64,000 bases of DNA, taken from positions 2,943,501 to 3,007,500 of the forward strand of contig NZ_CP110644.1 of assembly GCF_026153515.1 (NCBI RefSeq), read 5' to 3'. A program made the position numbers and the translations under genes. The notes beneath the pieces were generated by a model, which saw only the letters and a list, made by a program, of their open reading frames with translations, made no database searches and was not told where the DNA came from. Below, piece by piece: positions 7,525 to 17,683 of the stretch (position 1 is the first letter of the stretch; every line of letters starts with the position of its first letter). Source of the DNA: Pseudomonas sp. KU26590. GTDB lineage: Bacteria > Pseudomonadota > Gammaproteobacteria > Pseudomonadales > Pseudomonadaceae.

Positions 7525-9312
7525 ATGTCTTTTAACCACTACTACCAAAGCGAACTCACCGCGCTTCGCCAGTTAGGTCGTCGATTCGCCGAGCGCAGTC
7601 CGGCGTTGGCGCCGTTTCTGGGGCAGGCCGGGCGGGATCCCGACGTAGAGCGGTTGCTGGAGGGTTTTGCGTTCCTGACGGGACGCCTGCGGCAGAAGCT
7701 TGATGACGAACTGCCTGAGCTCAGCCATTCGCTGATGCAACTGCTGTGGCCCAATTACATGCAGCCGCTGCCGGCTTTCAGCATTCTCCAGTTTGCCCCG
7801 TTGAAGCTGGCAGGGCCTGCGCTGAGGGTGGAGCGGGACACGCCGGTGGACAGCGTGCCGATCGATGGCGTGCAGTGCCGCTTTCGCACGTGCTACCCAA
7901 CCGATGTCCAGGCGCTGGATCTGGTGGAGCTGACGTACTCGGTCAAGGGCGAGGGCTCACTGTTGAGCTTGCGTCTGGAGATGAGCGGCGAAGGCCATTT
8001 CGGTGAGTTGGGATTAAGCCGGTTGCGCCTGCATTTTGCTGGCGAGCGCTACATCAGCCAGATGCTCTATCTAAGCCTTCTGCGCAATCTGGAGAGCATC
8101 GAGCTGGTGCCATTGGACGGGGACGGCAAGCCCCTACACGGCGTCAACGGCATGCCGATGGCATTCAAAGTGCCAGGCGACCGTATCCAGCCCATGGGCT
8201 TTGCCGAAGATGAGGCGCTGATTCCGTATCCGCTGAATACCTTCCGCGGTTATCGCTACCTGCAGGAGTACTTCGCGTTCCAGGACAAATTTCTGTTCGT
8301 GGACGTGAATGGCCTGGAGCTGCTCGCTGCGTTGCCGCAAGACACGCTCAAACAAGTGCGCGGACTTGAAATGCGTTTCGACATCCGCAAGAGCGGCGTC
8401 CAGCGTCTGCGCCCGACGCTGGACAACGTGAAGCTCCATTGCACGCCTATCGTGAATCTGTTCAAGCACGATGCCTCGCCAATACGCCTCGAGGGCAAAC
8501 AGGACGAGTACCTGTTGATGCCGGCGCTCTACAGCCCGGAAAATTGCGGCGTGTTTTCGGTCGAATCCGTGATCGGCTGGAAGCCCGGTGGCTTGGGTTA
8601 CGAGGCCTACGTGCCGTTCGAGTCTTTCGAGCATGACCCCAGTTTCGATGTGCCGAACCGCCGTCCGCATTACAGCATCGTGCAGCGTCCATCGTCGCTG
8701 CACGATGGCCTCGACACCTACCTGAGCTTCGGCATCCGTCACACCGAAGCCTCTGAAACACTGTCGATCGAGATGATCTGCACCAATCAGAACCTGCCGC
8801 GCAGGCTCAAGCTGGGAGACATCTGCATCGCCTGCGAACAGACACCGGAATTTCTGACCTTCCGCAATATCACCCCGGCCACACCCAGTTATGCGCCGCC
8901 GCTGAATCGGGACTTCCTGTGGAAGCTGATCAGCAACATGTCGCTTAACTACCTGTCCCTGGCGGACGTGAACGCCTTGAAGGTGATCCTCGAAACATAC
9001 GACCTGCCGCGCTATTACGACCCGCACGCAGAAAAGGTCAGCAAGCGCCTGCTGGGCGGGCTCACGTCGATCAGGCACCAGCATGTCGACCGGCTGCACA
9101 GAGGGTTGCCGGTACGCGGGCTGCGCACCGAGCTGACCATCGATCCGCAAGGCTATATCGGCGAGGGCGACGTGTTCGTGTTTGCCTCGGTGCTCAACGA
9201 GTTTTTTGCGCTTTACGCCAGCCTCAATTCGTATCACGAGCTGCGCGTGAAAAGCACACAGGGAGAGGTGTACCAATGGACACCCCGTATGGGCCAACAG
9301 CCCCTGCTTTGA
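7525..9312 (+). CDS. tssF: T6SS baseplate protein TssF
   Basis: This 595-residue TssF (ImpG/VasA) is a wedge component that associates with TssG in the baseplate. The N-terminus MSFNHYYQSELTALRQLGRR and the following DPDVERLLEGFAFLTGRLRQKLDDELPELSHSL stretch (from about residue 40) are the family signature. I place the start at 7525, preceded by GAAGGTAA, and not at the in-frame codon at 7492. The 3' end overlaps tssG by 37 bases. A second, divergent tssF is encoded at 49940. Confidence 0.94.
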   Translation: MSFNHYYQSELTALRQLGRRFAERSPALAPFLGQAGRDPDVERLLEGFAFLTGRLRQKLDDELPELSHSLMQLLWPNYMQPLPAFSILQFAPLKLAGPALRVERDTPVDSVPIDGVQCRFRTCYPTDVQALDLVELTYSVKGEGSLLSLRLEMSGEGHFGELGLSRLRLHFAGERYISQMLYLSLLRNLESIELVPLDGDGKPLHGVNGMPMAFKVPGDRIQPMGFAEDEALIPYPLNTFRGYRYLQEYFAFQDKFLFVDVNGLELLAALPQDTLKQVRGLEMRFDIRKSGVQRLRPTLDNVKLHCTPIVNLFKHDASPIRLEGKQDEYLLMPALYSPENCGVFSVESVIGWKPGGLGYEAYVPFESFEHDPSFDVPNRRPHYSIVQRPSSLHDGLDTYLSFGIRHTEASETLSIEMICTNQNLPRRLKLGDICIACEQTPEFLTFRNITPATPSYAPPLNRDFLWKLISNMSLNYLSLADVNALKVILETYDLPRYYDPHAEKVSKRLLGGLTSIRHQHVDRLHRGLPVRGLRTELTIDPQGYIGEGDVFVFASVLNEFFALYASLNSYHELRVKSTQGEVYQWTPRMGQQPLL

Positions 9313-10298
9313 GCGGGCTGACCCAAGGCATCCGCGAATACTCGCTGTTTCAGGCCATCTTGCTGGTCATCGACCGGCTGCGCACTGCGCACCCGCGCCT
9401 TAACGATGACGACTTGTATGACCAGCTGGAATTCCAGGCCAACCCGAGCCTTGGCTTTCCGGGCAGTGATGTGGACCGCGTGGAGTTTTTTGAAGAGTCC
9501 GGGCTGATGCGTGCACGCCTGCGCTTCAACCTGCTGGGCCTTGTCGGGTCCGGATCACCCTTGCCTGCGTTCTATAGCGAGCAAGCCTTGGGTGACAGTG
9601 AGGAGGGCAATCCGACCCGCCAGTTCCTCGATCTGTTTCACCATCGGCTGCATCGGCTGATGCTGCCGATCTGGAAGAAATATCGCTACCGCGCCTGTTT
9701 CGAAAGCGGCGCGATCGATCCGTTTTCGTCGCAGCTGTTCGCGCTGATCGGACTGGGCAGCGAGGAGATGCGAAGGGCGCGGGAGCTGAACTGGAAGCGA
9801 CTGCTGCCATACCTGGGTTTGCTCAGCCTGCGCGCGCATTCGGCGGCGCTGATCGAGGCGGTGCTGCGGTACTACTTCAAACACGCAGAACTGACGATCG
9901 AGCAATGCATGGAGCGCCGCGTAGAAATTCTTGAAGAGCAGCGCAACCGTCTTGGCCGAGCCAACAGCCAACTAGGCGAGGACCTGGTGCTCGGCGAACA
10001 CGTTCGCGATCGCAGTGGCAAATTCCGCATTCATATTCGAGAGCTTGGCTGGCAGCGTTTCCACGAGTTCCTGCCAATCGGCACGGGTTACCAGCCGCTG
10101 TGCGCATTGGTGCGATTCACGCTGCGGGACCCCCTTGATTACGACGTTCGCCTTGCGCTGCGTCAGGAAGAAATTCGCGAACTGCGCCTGGCCGGACAGA
10201 ACGCGTGTCGCCTGGGATGGACCAGTTGGCTGGGCCGCGAACGCGCGGACGGCGTGGTGACCCTGGCTAGCCAATCATTAAGGACCGCTGAACGATGA
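9276..10298 (+). CDS. tssG: T6SS baseplate protein TssG
   Basis: The 340-residue protein is TssG (ImpH/VasB), which bridges TssF and TssK in the baseplate wedge. The conserved LFQAILLVIDRLR segment near residues 25-37 is the N-terminal hallmark. GSGSPLPAFYSEQAL around residue 90 and LGEHVRDRSGKFRI near 235 are also conserved. The ATG lies inside the end of tssF behind GGGAGAGG. The stop overlaps the ATG of clpV by four bases (ATGA), pointing to coupled translation. Confidence 0.94.
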   Translation: MDTPYGPTAPALSGLTQGIREYSLFQAILLVIDRLRTAHPRLNDDDLYDQLEFQANPSLGFPGSDVDRVEFFEESGLMRARLRFNLLGLVGSGSPLPAFYSEQALGDSEEGNPTRQFLDLFHHRLHRLMLPIWKKYRYRACFESGAIDPFSSQLFALIGLGSEEMRRARELNWKRLLPYLGLLSLRAHSAALIEAVLRYYFKHAELTIEQCMERRVEILEEQRNRLGRANSQLGEDLVLGEHVRDRSGKFRIHIRELGWQRFHEFLPIGTGYQPLCALVRFTLRDPLDYDVRLALRQEEIRELRLAGQNACRLGWTSWLGRERADGVVTLASQSLRTAER

Positions 10299-12874
10299 GT
10301 CATGTCAACCTGCAACAACTTATTCAGGCGCTCGACGCCGAAAGCCGACGCGACCTGGAGCACGCCGCCGAACGCTGCGTGGGACGGGGCGGTAGCAAAG
10401 TCCTCGTCGAGGACCTGTTGCTGTGCTTGCTGGAGCGCCCGCAGGGCCTGCTTTCCCGCGCACTGCAGGATGCGGATGTAGACGCAGGTGAACTCAGCGC
10501 CGCGCTGCAGATGCGGATGGAAAACAGCGCGTCACGCAACCCGGTATTTGCGGCGGAACTGGTGCAGTGGCTGCAGGACGCACTACTGGTGGCCAACCTC
10601 GAATTGGGCCAGACCCAGGTTGAACAAGGCGCGCTAATCCTTGCGCTGTTGCGCAACCCCATGCGTTACGCAGGCAGCCGCTCTCAGGCATTGCTCGCCC
10701 GACTGAATATCGAGCGATTGAAAGCATTCGCCCTGTCGCAGAGGGACCATTCCGACAGGGCGAAGCCCGGTGCGGCCGGCGAGTCATTGCTGACGCGCTT
10801 CACCCATAACCTCACCCAACAAGCACGGGACGGCAACATCGACCCGGTGTTGTGCCGTGACGACGCCATCCGGCAAATGGTGGATATTCTCGCTCGTCGC
10901 CGGAAAAACAACCCGATCGTGGTGGGTGAGGCCGGTGTCGGCAAGACGGCGATCGTTGAAGGGCTGGCGTCGCGCATCGTCGCAGGGGAGGTGCCCGAGG
11001 CAATGAAGGGCGTTGAGCTGCTGTCGCTGGACATGGGGCTGTTGCAGGCGGGCGCCAGTGTCAAAGGAGAGTTCGAACGTCGCCTCAAGGGCGTGATCGA
11101 CGAGGTCAAGGCGTCGCCCAAGCCGATCATATTATTCATCGACGAGGCCCACACCCTGATCGGGGCCGGCGGTGATGCGGGTGGTTCCGATGCGGCCAAT
11201 CTGCTCAAGCCGGCCCTGGCGCGCGGTGAACTGCGCACCATCGCGGCGACCACCTGGAGCGAGTACAAGAAATACTTCGAGAAAGACCCGGCACTGGCCC
11301 GTCGGTTTCAGCCGGTGCGGCTGCACGAACCGACCGTCGATGAGGCGGTGACCATTCTACGGGGCCTTGCTCCCGTCTACGAACGGAGCCACGGCATCTA
11401 TTTGCGGGACGATGCAGTGGTGGCGGCCGCCGAGTTGTCGGCCCGCTATCTCGCCGGCCGCCAGTTGCCGGACAAGGCCGTTGATGTGCTCGACACGGCG
11501 TGCGCGCGCGTTCGCATCAGCCTCGCGGCCGCGCCGCAACGTCTTGAGCGTCTGCGCAGCGAACTGGCCGAAGGCAGCCGTCAGCGTCAGGCGTTGCGTC
11601 GGGACGCCGAAGCAGGTTTGCTCATCGATCATCCGGCACTGGACGCATTGGAGGACCGTCTGCGCGCTGCGGCTCAGGAAACACAGGCTCTCGAAGCCCT
11701 CTGGTCAGAACAGAAGCGCTCGGTCGAGCGCCTGCTGGACCTGCGTCAGCAACTGGCGCAGGCCCGTGATGCCGATGAAGCGCAAAGCATCGAAGGCCTG
11801 CAAGCCGCGCTCAACGAGACTCACCGCGATTTGACTCAGGCCCAGGCCCACGAGCGGCTGGTGAGCTTCGAAGTCTGTCCGCGTCTTGTCGCCGAAGTGA
11901 TCAGCGCCTGGACCGGCGTACCCCTGGCGCAATTGGCGCGAGAGCACAACGCCAAAATCGCCAGCTTTTCAACTGACCTGAGCGCCCGTATTCGAGGTCA
12001 GGAGCAAGCTGTGCACGCCCTTGATCGTTCGATGCGGGCCACTGCAGCCGGCCTTGACAAACCTGACGCACCGGTGGGCGTTTTCCTGTTGGTCGGCCCT
12101 AGCGGTGTCGGCAAGACTGAAACCGCGCTGGCGCTCGCCGACTTGTTGTACGGCGGCGAGCGATTCATCACCACCATCAACATGTCCGAGTTTCAGGAGA
12201 AGCACACCGTCTCGCGTTTGATTGGCGCGCCGCCGGGCTACGTGGGATACGGCGAAGGCGGCATGCTCACCGAAGCGGTGCGGCAGAAACCGTATTCGGT
12301 CGTCCTGCTCGATGAAGTCGAAAAAGCTGATCCGGACGTCCTGAACCTGTTCTATCAAATCTTTGACAAGGGCGTGGCCAACGACGGGGAAGGGCGGGAG
12401 ATCAACTTCCGCAACACGCTCATCCTGATGACCTCGAACCTTGGAAGCGATCTTGTCAGTGACCTGTGCGCCGACGGCGCGCGCCCCTCTGCGCAGGTGC
12501 TTGAGCAACATATCCGTCCGGTTCTGGGGAGGCACTTCAAGCCGGCGCTGCTGGCACGCATGCGCGTTGTCCCGTACTACCCGGTGAGCGGGGTGGTGCT
12601 GCGTGAACTGATCGAGATCAAATTGGGGAGCCTGGGCGAGCGTCTCAACCGCCGTCAACTGGCGTTCACCTTTTCCGAGGCGCTGGTCGATCATCTGGCT
12701 GAACGCTGCACCCAAGACGACAGCGGGGCACGTCTGATCGACCATTTGCTGGAGCTTCACGTTCTGCCCCAGGTAGCTGACCGGCTGCTCGACGCAATGG
12801 CGGCAGGTCAACGTCTCACGTCCGTGCACGCAACGCTTGATTGCGAAGCCGCCGTGACCTGCGAGTTTGCCTGA
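10295..12874 (+). CDS. clpV: T6SS sheath-recycling AAA+ ATPase ClpV (TssH)
   Basis: This 859-residue Clp/Hsp100 ATPase extracts TssC from contracted sheaths so the subunits can be reused. After a Clp-N domain (about residues 1-160), the first AAA+ module has Walker A GEAGVGKT near 211 and Walker B ILFIDEAH near 279. A coiled middle domain rich in Glu/Gln/Arg follows (about 400-545). The second module has GPSGVGKT near 605 and VVLLDEVEKADPDVLNLFYQ. GAPPGYVGYGEGG is the pore-loop region. Length fits ClpV rather than ClpB because of the divergent N-domain and the operon context. Confidence 0.96.
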   Translation: MSHVNLQQLIQALDAESRRDLEHAAERCVGRGGSKVLVEDLLLCLLERPQGLLSRALQDADVDAGELSAALQMRMENSASRNPVFAAELVQWLQDALLVANLELGQTQVEQGALILALLRNPMRYAGSRSQALLARLNIERLKAFALSQRDHSDRAKPGAAGESLLTRFTHNLTQQARDGNIDPVLCRDDAIRQMVDILARRRKNNPIVVGEAGVGKTAIVEGLASRIVAGEVPEAMKGVELLSLDMGLLQAGASVKGEFERRLKGVIDEVKASPKPIILFIDEAHTLIGAGGDAGGSDAANLLKPALARGELRTIAATTWSEYKKYFEKDPALARRFQPVRLHEPTVDEAVTILRGLAPVYERSHGIYLRDDAVVAAAELSARYLAGRQLPDKAVDVLDTACARVRISLAAAPQRLERLRSELAEGSRQRQALRRDAEAGLLIDHPALDALEDRLRAAAQETQALEALWSEQKRSVERLLDLRQQLAQARDADEAQSIEGLQAALNETHRDLTQAQAHERLVSFEVCPRLVAEVISAWTGVPLAQLAREHNAKIASFSTDLSARIRGQEQAVHALDRSMRATAAGLDKPDAPVGVFLLVGPSGVGKTETALALADLLYGGERFITTINMSEFQEKHTVSRLIGAPPGYVGYGEGGMLTEAVRQKPYSVVLLDEVEKADPDVLNLFYQIFDKGVANDGEGREINFRNTLILMTSNLGSDLVSDLCADGARPSAQVLEQHIRPVLGRHFKPALLARMRVVPYYPVSGVVLRELIEIKLGSLGERLNRRQLAFTFSEALVDHLAERCTQDDSGARLIDHLLELHVLPQVADRLLDAMAAGQRLTSVHATLDCEAAVTCEFA

Positions 12875-12884
12875 GGTGGGCGCG

Positions 12885-14402
12885 ATGTTTATTCAGCTGC
12901 CCCAGCCGCTGGCCTACGCAGAAGCGTTGCTGGAGCAATTCGCCCGGCTCGCGTGCGCCGCCGACGATGCTGCGCTGCTCGGCGGGCTCGTGCTTGGACT
13001 TGCGGAGTTGAGCGGGTGCGAGCTGACGCAGCTCTATCTGTTGGACGCGACCCATACGTGTCTGGGCATGACGGCCGAGTGCCTTGATGGCAGCTTGCAA
13101 CCCCGTGAGGCGCAAAGCCTGCCGGCCGATTACAACGGTGAGCAACTGCTGCAGTTTGCGCTGTGCCAGAACCGCGTTGTGTGCCTCGCCGATTTGCCGG
13201 GCAGTCTCCACGAAACCAGCTTCTTGCCCACGAGGGCGGTGCCCTGGCAGTCGCTGCTGTGTGTGCCCATCATCAGTGATCAACAGAGGGTGGAAGGATT
13301 GCTCGTCTGCGCGAGCAGTCGACATCTTGAGCTGCAGGCTTTTGCCGACTCCCTTGGCCGACTGGGCACTTTCGTGCTGCGTCAACTGCACCTGCTTCAG
13401 CGCTTGAGACGACGCAGCGATGATTTGCAACCTGTGCGCGTGAGTGTGCCAAGCATCAGCGCCTATGGATTGATCGGCAAAAGCGCGCCCATGCGACAGA
13501 CCTGTTCGATGATCAGTAAAGTCCTGCACAGCCCGTATACCGTTTTACTGCGCGGAGAGACGGGCACCGGCAAGGAGGTGGTGGCACGCGCCATCCACGA
13601 CTATGGTCCGCGTCGCTCTCAGGCCTTTATCGTGCAGAACTGCGCGGCACTGCCTGAAAGCCTGCTGGAAAGCGAGTTGTTCGGCTATTGCAAAGGAGCG
13701 TTCACGGGTGCTCTGCGTGATCGTGCCGGACTCTTCGACGCGGCCGACGGCGGCACGTTATTGCTCGATGAAGTCGGCGATATGCCGCTGACGCTACAGG
13801 CCAAGCTGCTGCGCGTACTGCAGGAGGGCGAGATCCGCCCGCTGGGTTCCAATCAAACGCACACGATAGACGTGCGCATCCTTGCCGCGACCCATCGGGA
13901 TTTGTCGGTCATGGTCAGCGAGGGCACGTTTCGCGAGGACCTCTACTACCGCCTCTCGCAATTCCCCATCGAGCTGCCCGCCCTGCGCCAGCGCGGCGAT
14001 GACATCATCGATCTCGCCCGGCATTTCGCCGACAAGGCCTGCGCATTTCTACAACGGGATGCGCTGTGCTGGTCGGACGCGGCGCTCGATCACCTGTGCG
14101 GGTATGCCTTCCCCGGCAACGTTCGCGAGCTCAAGGGTCTGGTTGAGCGTGCTGTTCTTCTGTGCGAAGGGGGCCAATTACTTGCCGAGCATTTCACCCT
14201 CCGCGCGGAATCGGCCCCTGATGATGCCCGCCTCAATCTGCGCGAACGCCTTGAGCAGGTCGAACGCGGCTTGCTGCTCGATTGCCTGCGTAAAAACGAA
14301 GGTAACCAGAGCCTGTCCGCGCGTGAGCTTGGCCTGCCCAGGCGCACGCTGCTGTACCGCCTTGGCCGCCTCAACATCAATGTGGGTGAAGTCAATGCGT
14401 AG
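12885..14402 (+). CDS. sfa2: Sigma-54-dependent transcriptional activator of the T6SS locus (Sfa-like)
   Basis: This 505-residue protein is a bacterial enhancer-binding protein that opens sigma-54 promoters. A GAF-like sensor domain covers roughly residues 15-175. The AAA+ domain begins near 195 and has Walker A GETGTGKE (about 224), the sigma-54 contact loop GAFTGA (about 272) and Walker [12 protein letters not shown] (about 290). A Fis-type helix-turn-helix ends the protein ([20 protein letters not shown]). I choose ATG 12885, behind GAGGTGGG, over a TTG at 12867. Position between clpV and fha matches sfa2 of P. aeruginosa HSI-2. Its likely targets are the palindromes at 3010-3132. Confidence 0.9.
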   Translation: MFIQLPQPLAYAEALLEQFARLACAADDAALLGGLVLGLAELSGCELTQLYLLDATHTCLGMTAECLDGSLQPREAQSLPADYNGEQLLQFALCQNRVVCLADLPGSLHETSFLPTRAVPWQSLLCVPIISDQQRVEGLLVCASSRHLELQAFADSLGRLGTFVLRQLHLLQRLRRRSDDLQPVRVSVPSISAYGLIGKSAPMRQTCSMISKVLHSPYTVLLRGETGTGKEVVARAIHDYGPRRSQAFIVQNCAALPESLLESELFGYCKGAFTGALRDRAGLFDAADGGTLLLDEVGDMPLTLQAKLLRVLQEGEIRPLGSNQTHTIDVRILAATHRDLSVMVSEGTFREDLYYRLSQFPIELPALRQRGDDIIDLARHFADKACAFLQRDALCWSDAALDHLCGYAFPGNVRELKGLVERAVLLCEGGQLLAEHFTLRAESAPDDARLNLRERLEQVERGLLLDCLRKNEGNQSLSARELGLPRRTLLYRLGRLNINVGEVNA

Positions 14403-14480
14403 GCACGAACGACTTTTTCCCCACTCGCTTTCCATCGCGCCAATCGTCGGCGCCTTGTGCTCACCTCTGGAGACCCTCTG

Positions 14481-14621
14481 ATGTTTGCTCGTCACCGGCA
14501 AGCCGTTCTGCTGACCCTTTTTGTTCTGTGTGGCCTATCGGGTTGCAGCGGCAATTACAAGTTCAATGACAACACCTATCGCCCGCTGGGTGATCCGCAG
14601 GCGGCCAACCGCGGTAACTGA
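14481..14621 (+). CDS. Tiny T6SS-locus lipoprotein (46 residues)
   Basis: The frame encodes 46 residues opening MFARHRQAVLLTLFVLCGLS followed by GC, that is, a charged start, a hydrophobic stretch and a lipobox LSGC with the cysteine at residue 22. The mature part would be only 25 residues (CSGNYKFNDNTYRPLGDPQA and six more). It sits between sfa and fha, where P. aeruginosa HSI-2 carries the small orfX, so I infer the same gene. The function is unknown; a periplasm-facing accessory anchored in a membrane is the plain reading. CTGGAGA lies before the ATG. Confidence 0.7.
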   Translation: MFARHRQAVLLTLFVLCGLSGCSGNYKFNDNTYRPLGDPQAANRGN

Positions 14622-14638
14622 CCGCAAGGAGCATCACC

Positions 14639-15838
14639 GTGGAACTGGTTTTCGAAATGCTGAGCACCCGGCAGTTTGTGCCTGCGGAGCAGTGCCAAAA
14701 GACATTCAGGCAGGCGGGCGGGGTGATCGGACGTGGCGAGGACTGCGATTGGGTCATTCCCGACCGCAGCCGGCACGTGTCGCACCACCACATCACGATC
14801 AGCTACCGCGATGGTGGCTTCTATCTCACCGACACCAGCAGCAATGGCGTACTGAGTGGGGAGAGCAGGGTACGCCTGGCCAAGGGGCAAGCCGTTCGCA
14901 TCGAGCATGGCAGCCTGTATGTGCTGGGCGATTTCGAGCTGCGTGCCCGGCTCATGGGTGACCCGGCCTCATTTGACGGTGACGTGGGTCGTACTTATGC
15001 GGCCGGCAGCATCATCCCTGACGACTCGTTTCTGGATCTCGACCCGCTAAGTGCGCTCGACCAGCAGGAGCGCGTCCACTCGGACATCGACGAACTGATT
15101 TCGCCAGGTGCCGCCATCAGGAACGGTCAACAGCGTGCTGACTATGCGCGGGTGGATATGGAAAGCCTGCGCGTGCCCGAGCTGGTCGAAGATCCCGCAG
15201 CACAGCCAGCACCCGGGCCGGCAGCTGTTGAAGTCGAGCGCCAGACCGATGATTTCTGGACGCGGTTTTCCGAAGCGCTGGGTATCGAATTCGACGAGCT
15301 TGATCAGGATGCCCGGGAGGCGCTGGCGTTTAATGCCGGCCGTGTGCTCAGGCAGTGCGTGGCCGGTCTCCAGCAAAATCTGCACACCCGCAGCGAGCTG
15401 AAAAACGAGTTGCGCCTGTCGCAGACAACCGCGCAGGGCGCTCAACGCAACCCGCTGAAGTCCGCTGCCGATCCTGGCGAAGCACTGTCGGCATTGTTGC
15501 GGCCTGGCAAGCCCGGGCAACTGCCCGCTGAGCGGGCGGTAACCCGAGCCTTCCATGACGTGCAGGCGCACCAGGTCGCCTTGCTGGCCGCCAGTCGGGC
15601 AGCAATGCGCGCCACGCTGGAGCATTTTTCACCAGAGCAACTCACCCTGCGATTCGAGCGCGACAACCCGCCACTGCTCGCAACCTCCAGAAGCCGCTGG
15701 AGAGCCTATGGCCGCTATCACCAGGCATTGCGTCAGGACAATGACTGGAGCGAACGCTTGCTGGCCCGAGATTTCGCCCAGGCCTACGAAGAGCAAATTC
15801 GTCTGATTTCCACCCTCCACACCGATCACCAGGGATGA
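14639..15838 (+). CDS. fha2: T6SS-associated FHA-domain protein (TagH/Fha)
   Basis: The 399-residue protein starts with a GTG preceded by AAGGAG. An N-terminal forkhead-associated domain (about residues 5-105) has the phosphothreonine-binding elements GRGEDCDW, SHHHITI and SSNGV. The C-terminal region from about 200 is the TagH-type helical domain. In H1/H2 systems the FHA protein is the scaffold phosphorylated by the Ser/Thr kinase and dephosphorylated by the PP2C enzyme; both are encoded at the end of this operon. The stop overlaps the tssJ ATG. Confidence 0.88.
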   Translation: MELVFEMLSTRQFVPAEQCQKTFRQAGGVIGRGEDCDWVIPDRSRHVSHHHITISYRDGGFYLTDTSSNGVLSGESRVRLAKGQAVRIEHGSLYVLGDFELRARLMGDPASFDGDVGRTYAAGSIIPDDSFLDLDPLSALDQQERVHSDIDELISPGAAIRNGQQRADYARVDMESLRVPELVEDPAAQPAPGPAAVEVERQTDDFWTRFSEALGIEFDELDQDAREALAFNAGRVLRQCVAGLQQNLHTRSELKNELRLSQTTAQGAQRNPLKSAADPGEALSALLRPGKPGQLPAERAVTRAFHDVQAHQVALLAASRAAMRATLEHFSPEQLTLRFERDNPPLLATSRSRWRAYGRYHQALRQDNDWSERLLARDFAQAYEEQIRLISTLHTDHQG

Positions 15839-16350
15839 AGCGCATGTTTCGCCGTTCAACTGTATCGCTACACACGCTGACTGCGTTGATTGCCGTGCTC
15901 ATGCTGGCAGGTTGCTCGACGCTGTCGCCGTATTCACACCTCACCAAACTCAACCTCAGGCTAACGGCCAGTAATCAGCTCAATCCCGATCTGAACGGTC
16001 GTCCGTCACCGATCGTGGTCCGCCTGTACGAGCTCAAACACGCGGTGGCCTTCGAGAACGCTGATTTTTTCAGCCTCTACGAGCGAGCCAAAGAGTCCCT
16101 GGCCGGGGACATGGTCGCCACCGAGGAGCTTGAGCTGCGTCCGGGCGAAACGGTCGAGCTCAAGCTCAGTGTGCAGAAAGGCAGTCGCTACGTCGGCGTT
16201 GTTGCGGCGTACCGTGACCTGTCACAAGCCTCGTGGCGCTCCACGCTTCACCTCGCACCGCAAAGCACTACCGAAGTCGATCTGACCCTTGATGAAAGCG
16301 GCATTCGGCCTTCACAAGAAGTGCTCGCCGAGGCGGTCGACCAGCCATGA
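15835..16350 (+). CDS. tssJ: T6SS outer-membrane lipoprotein TssJ
   Basis: This 171-residue lipoprotein anchors the TssJLM envelope complex to the outer membrane. The signal peptide ends in a lipobox LAGC with the acylated cysteine near residue 27. RPSPIVVRLYELK and FENADFFSLYERAKESLAGD are the conserved TssJ segments. The ATG overlaps the fha stop; an ATG three codons downstream at 15844 is an alternative. The stop overlaps the tssK ATG (ATGA), so the genes are translationally coupled. Confidence 0.92.
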   Translation: MKRMFRRSTVSLHTLTALIAVLMLAGCSTLSPYSHLTKLNLRLTASNQLNPDLNGRPSPIVVRLYELKHAVAFENADFFSLYERAKESLAGDMVATEELELRPGETVELKLSVQKGSRYVGVVAAYRDLSQASWRSTLHLAPQSTTEVDLTLDESGIRPSQEVLAEAVDQP

Positions 16351-17678
16351 ATACTCACAAAGTCATCTGGCAGGAGGGCATGCTGCTGCGTCCGCAGCAC
16401 TTCCAGCACAACGACCGCTATTACGACCACCAGCTGAAAATCCGCACTCAGTTAATGGGTGGCTACGTCTGGGGATTCCTGACCCTGGAGATCGACCTGC
16501 AGTTTTTGAACATGGGCAAACTGGTGATCAACCAGGCGTCGGGCATCCTCCCTGACGGCAGCGTGTTCGAGTTGGGCGGTCACACAGAGTCGTTGGCCCT
16601 CGACATACCGGCCAATACCGGCAACACGCCGGTTTACCTGGCATTGCCGTTGGTCACCGGCAATCACGTGGAAGCCCGGCGACCGGAGCAGTCCGATGTG
16701 CTGGCGCGTTACACCGCCTATGACGCGCAAGTCGCCGATTCAAACGCAGGTGATGACGCGGCGTGCCAAGTCAGCTGCGGTCGTCCCGACTTCAGATTGC
16801 TGCTGGGCGAACAGCAGAGCGACCATGCTTACGTCAAGCTGAAGATCTGCGACGTGCTCGACACCACCCCTGACGGGGTGGTCAGCCTCGCTCCGGATTT
16901 CGTCCCGACCTATCTTCAGTCTCACGCCTCCAGCTATCTGCTGTCGTGCCTGAAGGAAGTGATCAGCATGCTCAGTCACCGGGGCGACAGCATTGCCGAA
17001 CGCATCCGCTCCAGCGGCACGGTCGCTGGCGCGCAAGTGGGCGACTTCATGATGCTTCAGCTGATCAATCGCGCCGAACTGCTGCTGCGTCACTACCTGG
17101 GTCTGGAGCACGTGCATCCGGAAGCACTCTACCGCGCGTTGCTGACCTTGCTGGGTGATCTGGCGACTTTCTCGAGTGACAGCAAGCGGCCGCGTCTGGA
17201 CAGCCGCTATCGGCACAGCGATCAAGGGGAAAGCTTTCGCACGCTAATGGAAGCGCTGCGACAGATGCTGTCGATGGTGCTGGAGCAACACGCTATCGAG
17301 TTGGTGCTACAGCCGCGTCAATACGGCATTACCGTCTCGCCGCTGCACGATCGCACGCTGCTGGGTTCTGCCTCCTTTGTCTTGGCGGCGAGTGCCAATT
17401 GCGACTCCGAGGAACTGCGCCATCGTCTGCCCGCGCATTTCAAGGTTGCACCGGTGGAGCGTATCCGCCAGTTGGTGAACCTGCACCTGCCCGGCATCAA
17501 GCTCACCCCGTTGCCGGTGGCGCCGCGGCAAATTGCGTTTCATTCGAACAAAACCTACTTCGTCCTCGAACTCAGCTCCGAAGACCTGGCGCAGCTCGAG
17601 CGCTCCGGTGGTTTCGCGTTCCACGTGTCCGGCGAGTTCGCCGAGCTTGAGCTCAAATTCTGGGCCATCAGGAACTGA
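16347..17678 (+). CDS. tssK: T6SS baseplate-membrane adaptor TssK
   Basis: The 443-residue TssK (ImpJ/VasE) trimer joins the baseplate to the TssLM membrane complex. The start MNTHKVIWQEGMLLRPQHFQ is the family's most recognisable segment, followed by DRYYDHQLKIR. The C-terminus AFHSNKTYFVLEL and LELKFWAIRN is also conserved. Length is typical. It is flanked by tssJ (4-base overlap) and tssL (5-base gap). Confidence 0.96.
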   Translation: MNTHKVIWQEGMLLRPQHFQHNDRYYDHQLKIRTQLMGGYVWGFLTLEIDLQFLNMGKLVINQASGILPDGSVFELGGHTESLALDIPANTGNTPVYLALPLVTGNHVEARRPEQSDVLARYTAYDAQVADSNAGDDAACQVSCGRPDFRLLLGEQQSDHAYVKLKICDVLDTTPDGVVSLAPDFVPTYLQSHASSYLLSCLKEVISMLSHRGDSIAERIRSSGTVAGAQVGDFMMLQLINRAELLLRHYLGLEHVHPEALYRALLTLLGDLATFSSDSKRPRLDSRYRHSDQGESFRTLMEALRQMLSMVLEQHAIELVLQPRQYGITVSPLHDRTLLGSASFVLAASANCDSEELRHRLPAHFKVAPVERIRQLVNLHLPGIKLTPLPVAPRQIAFHSNKTYFVLELSSEDLAQLERSGGFAFHVSGEFAELELKFWAIRN

Positions 17679-17683
17679 CCGCC

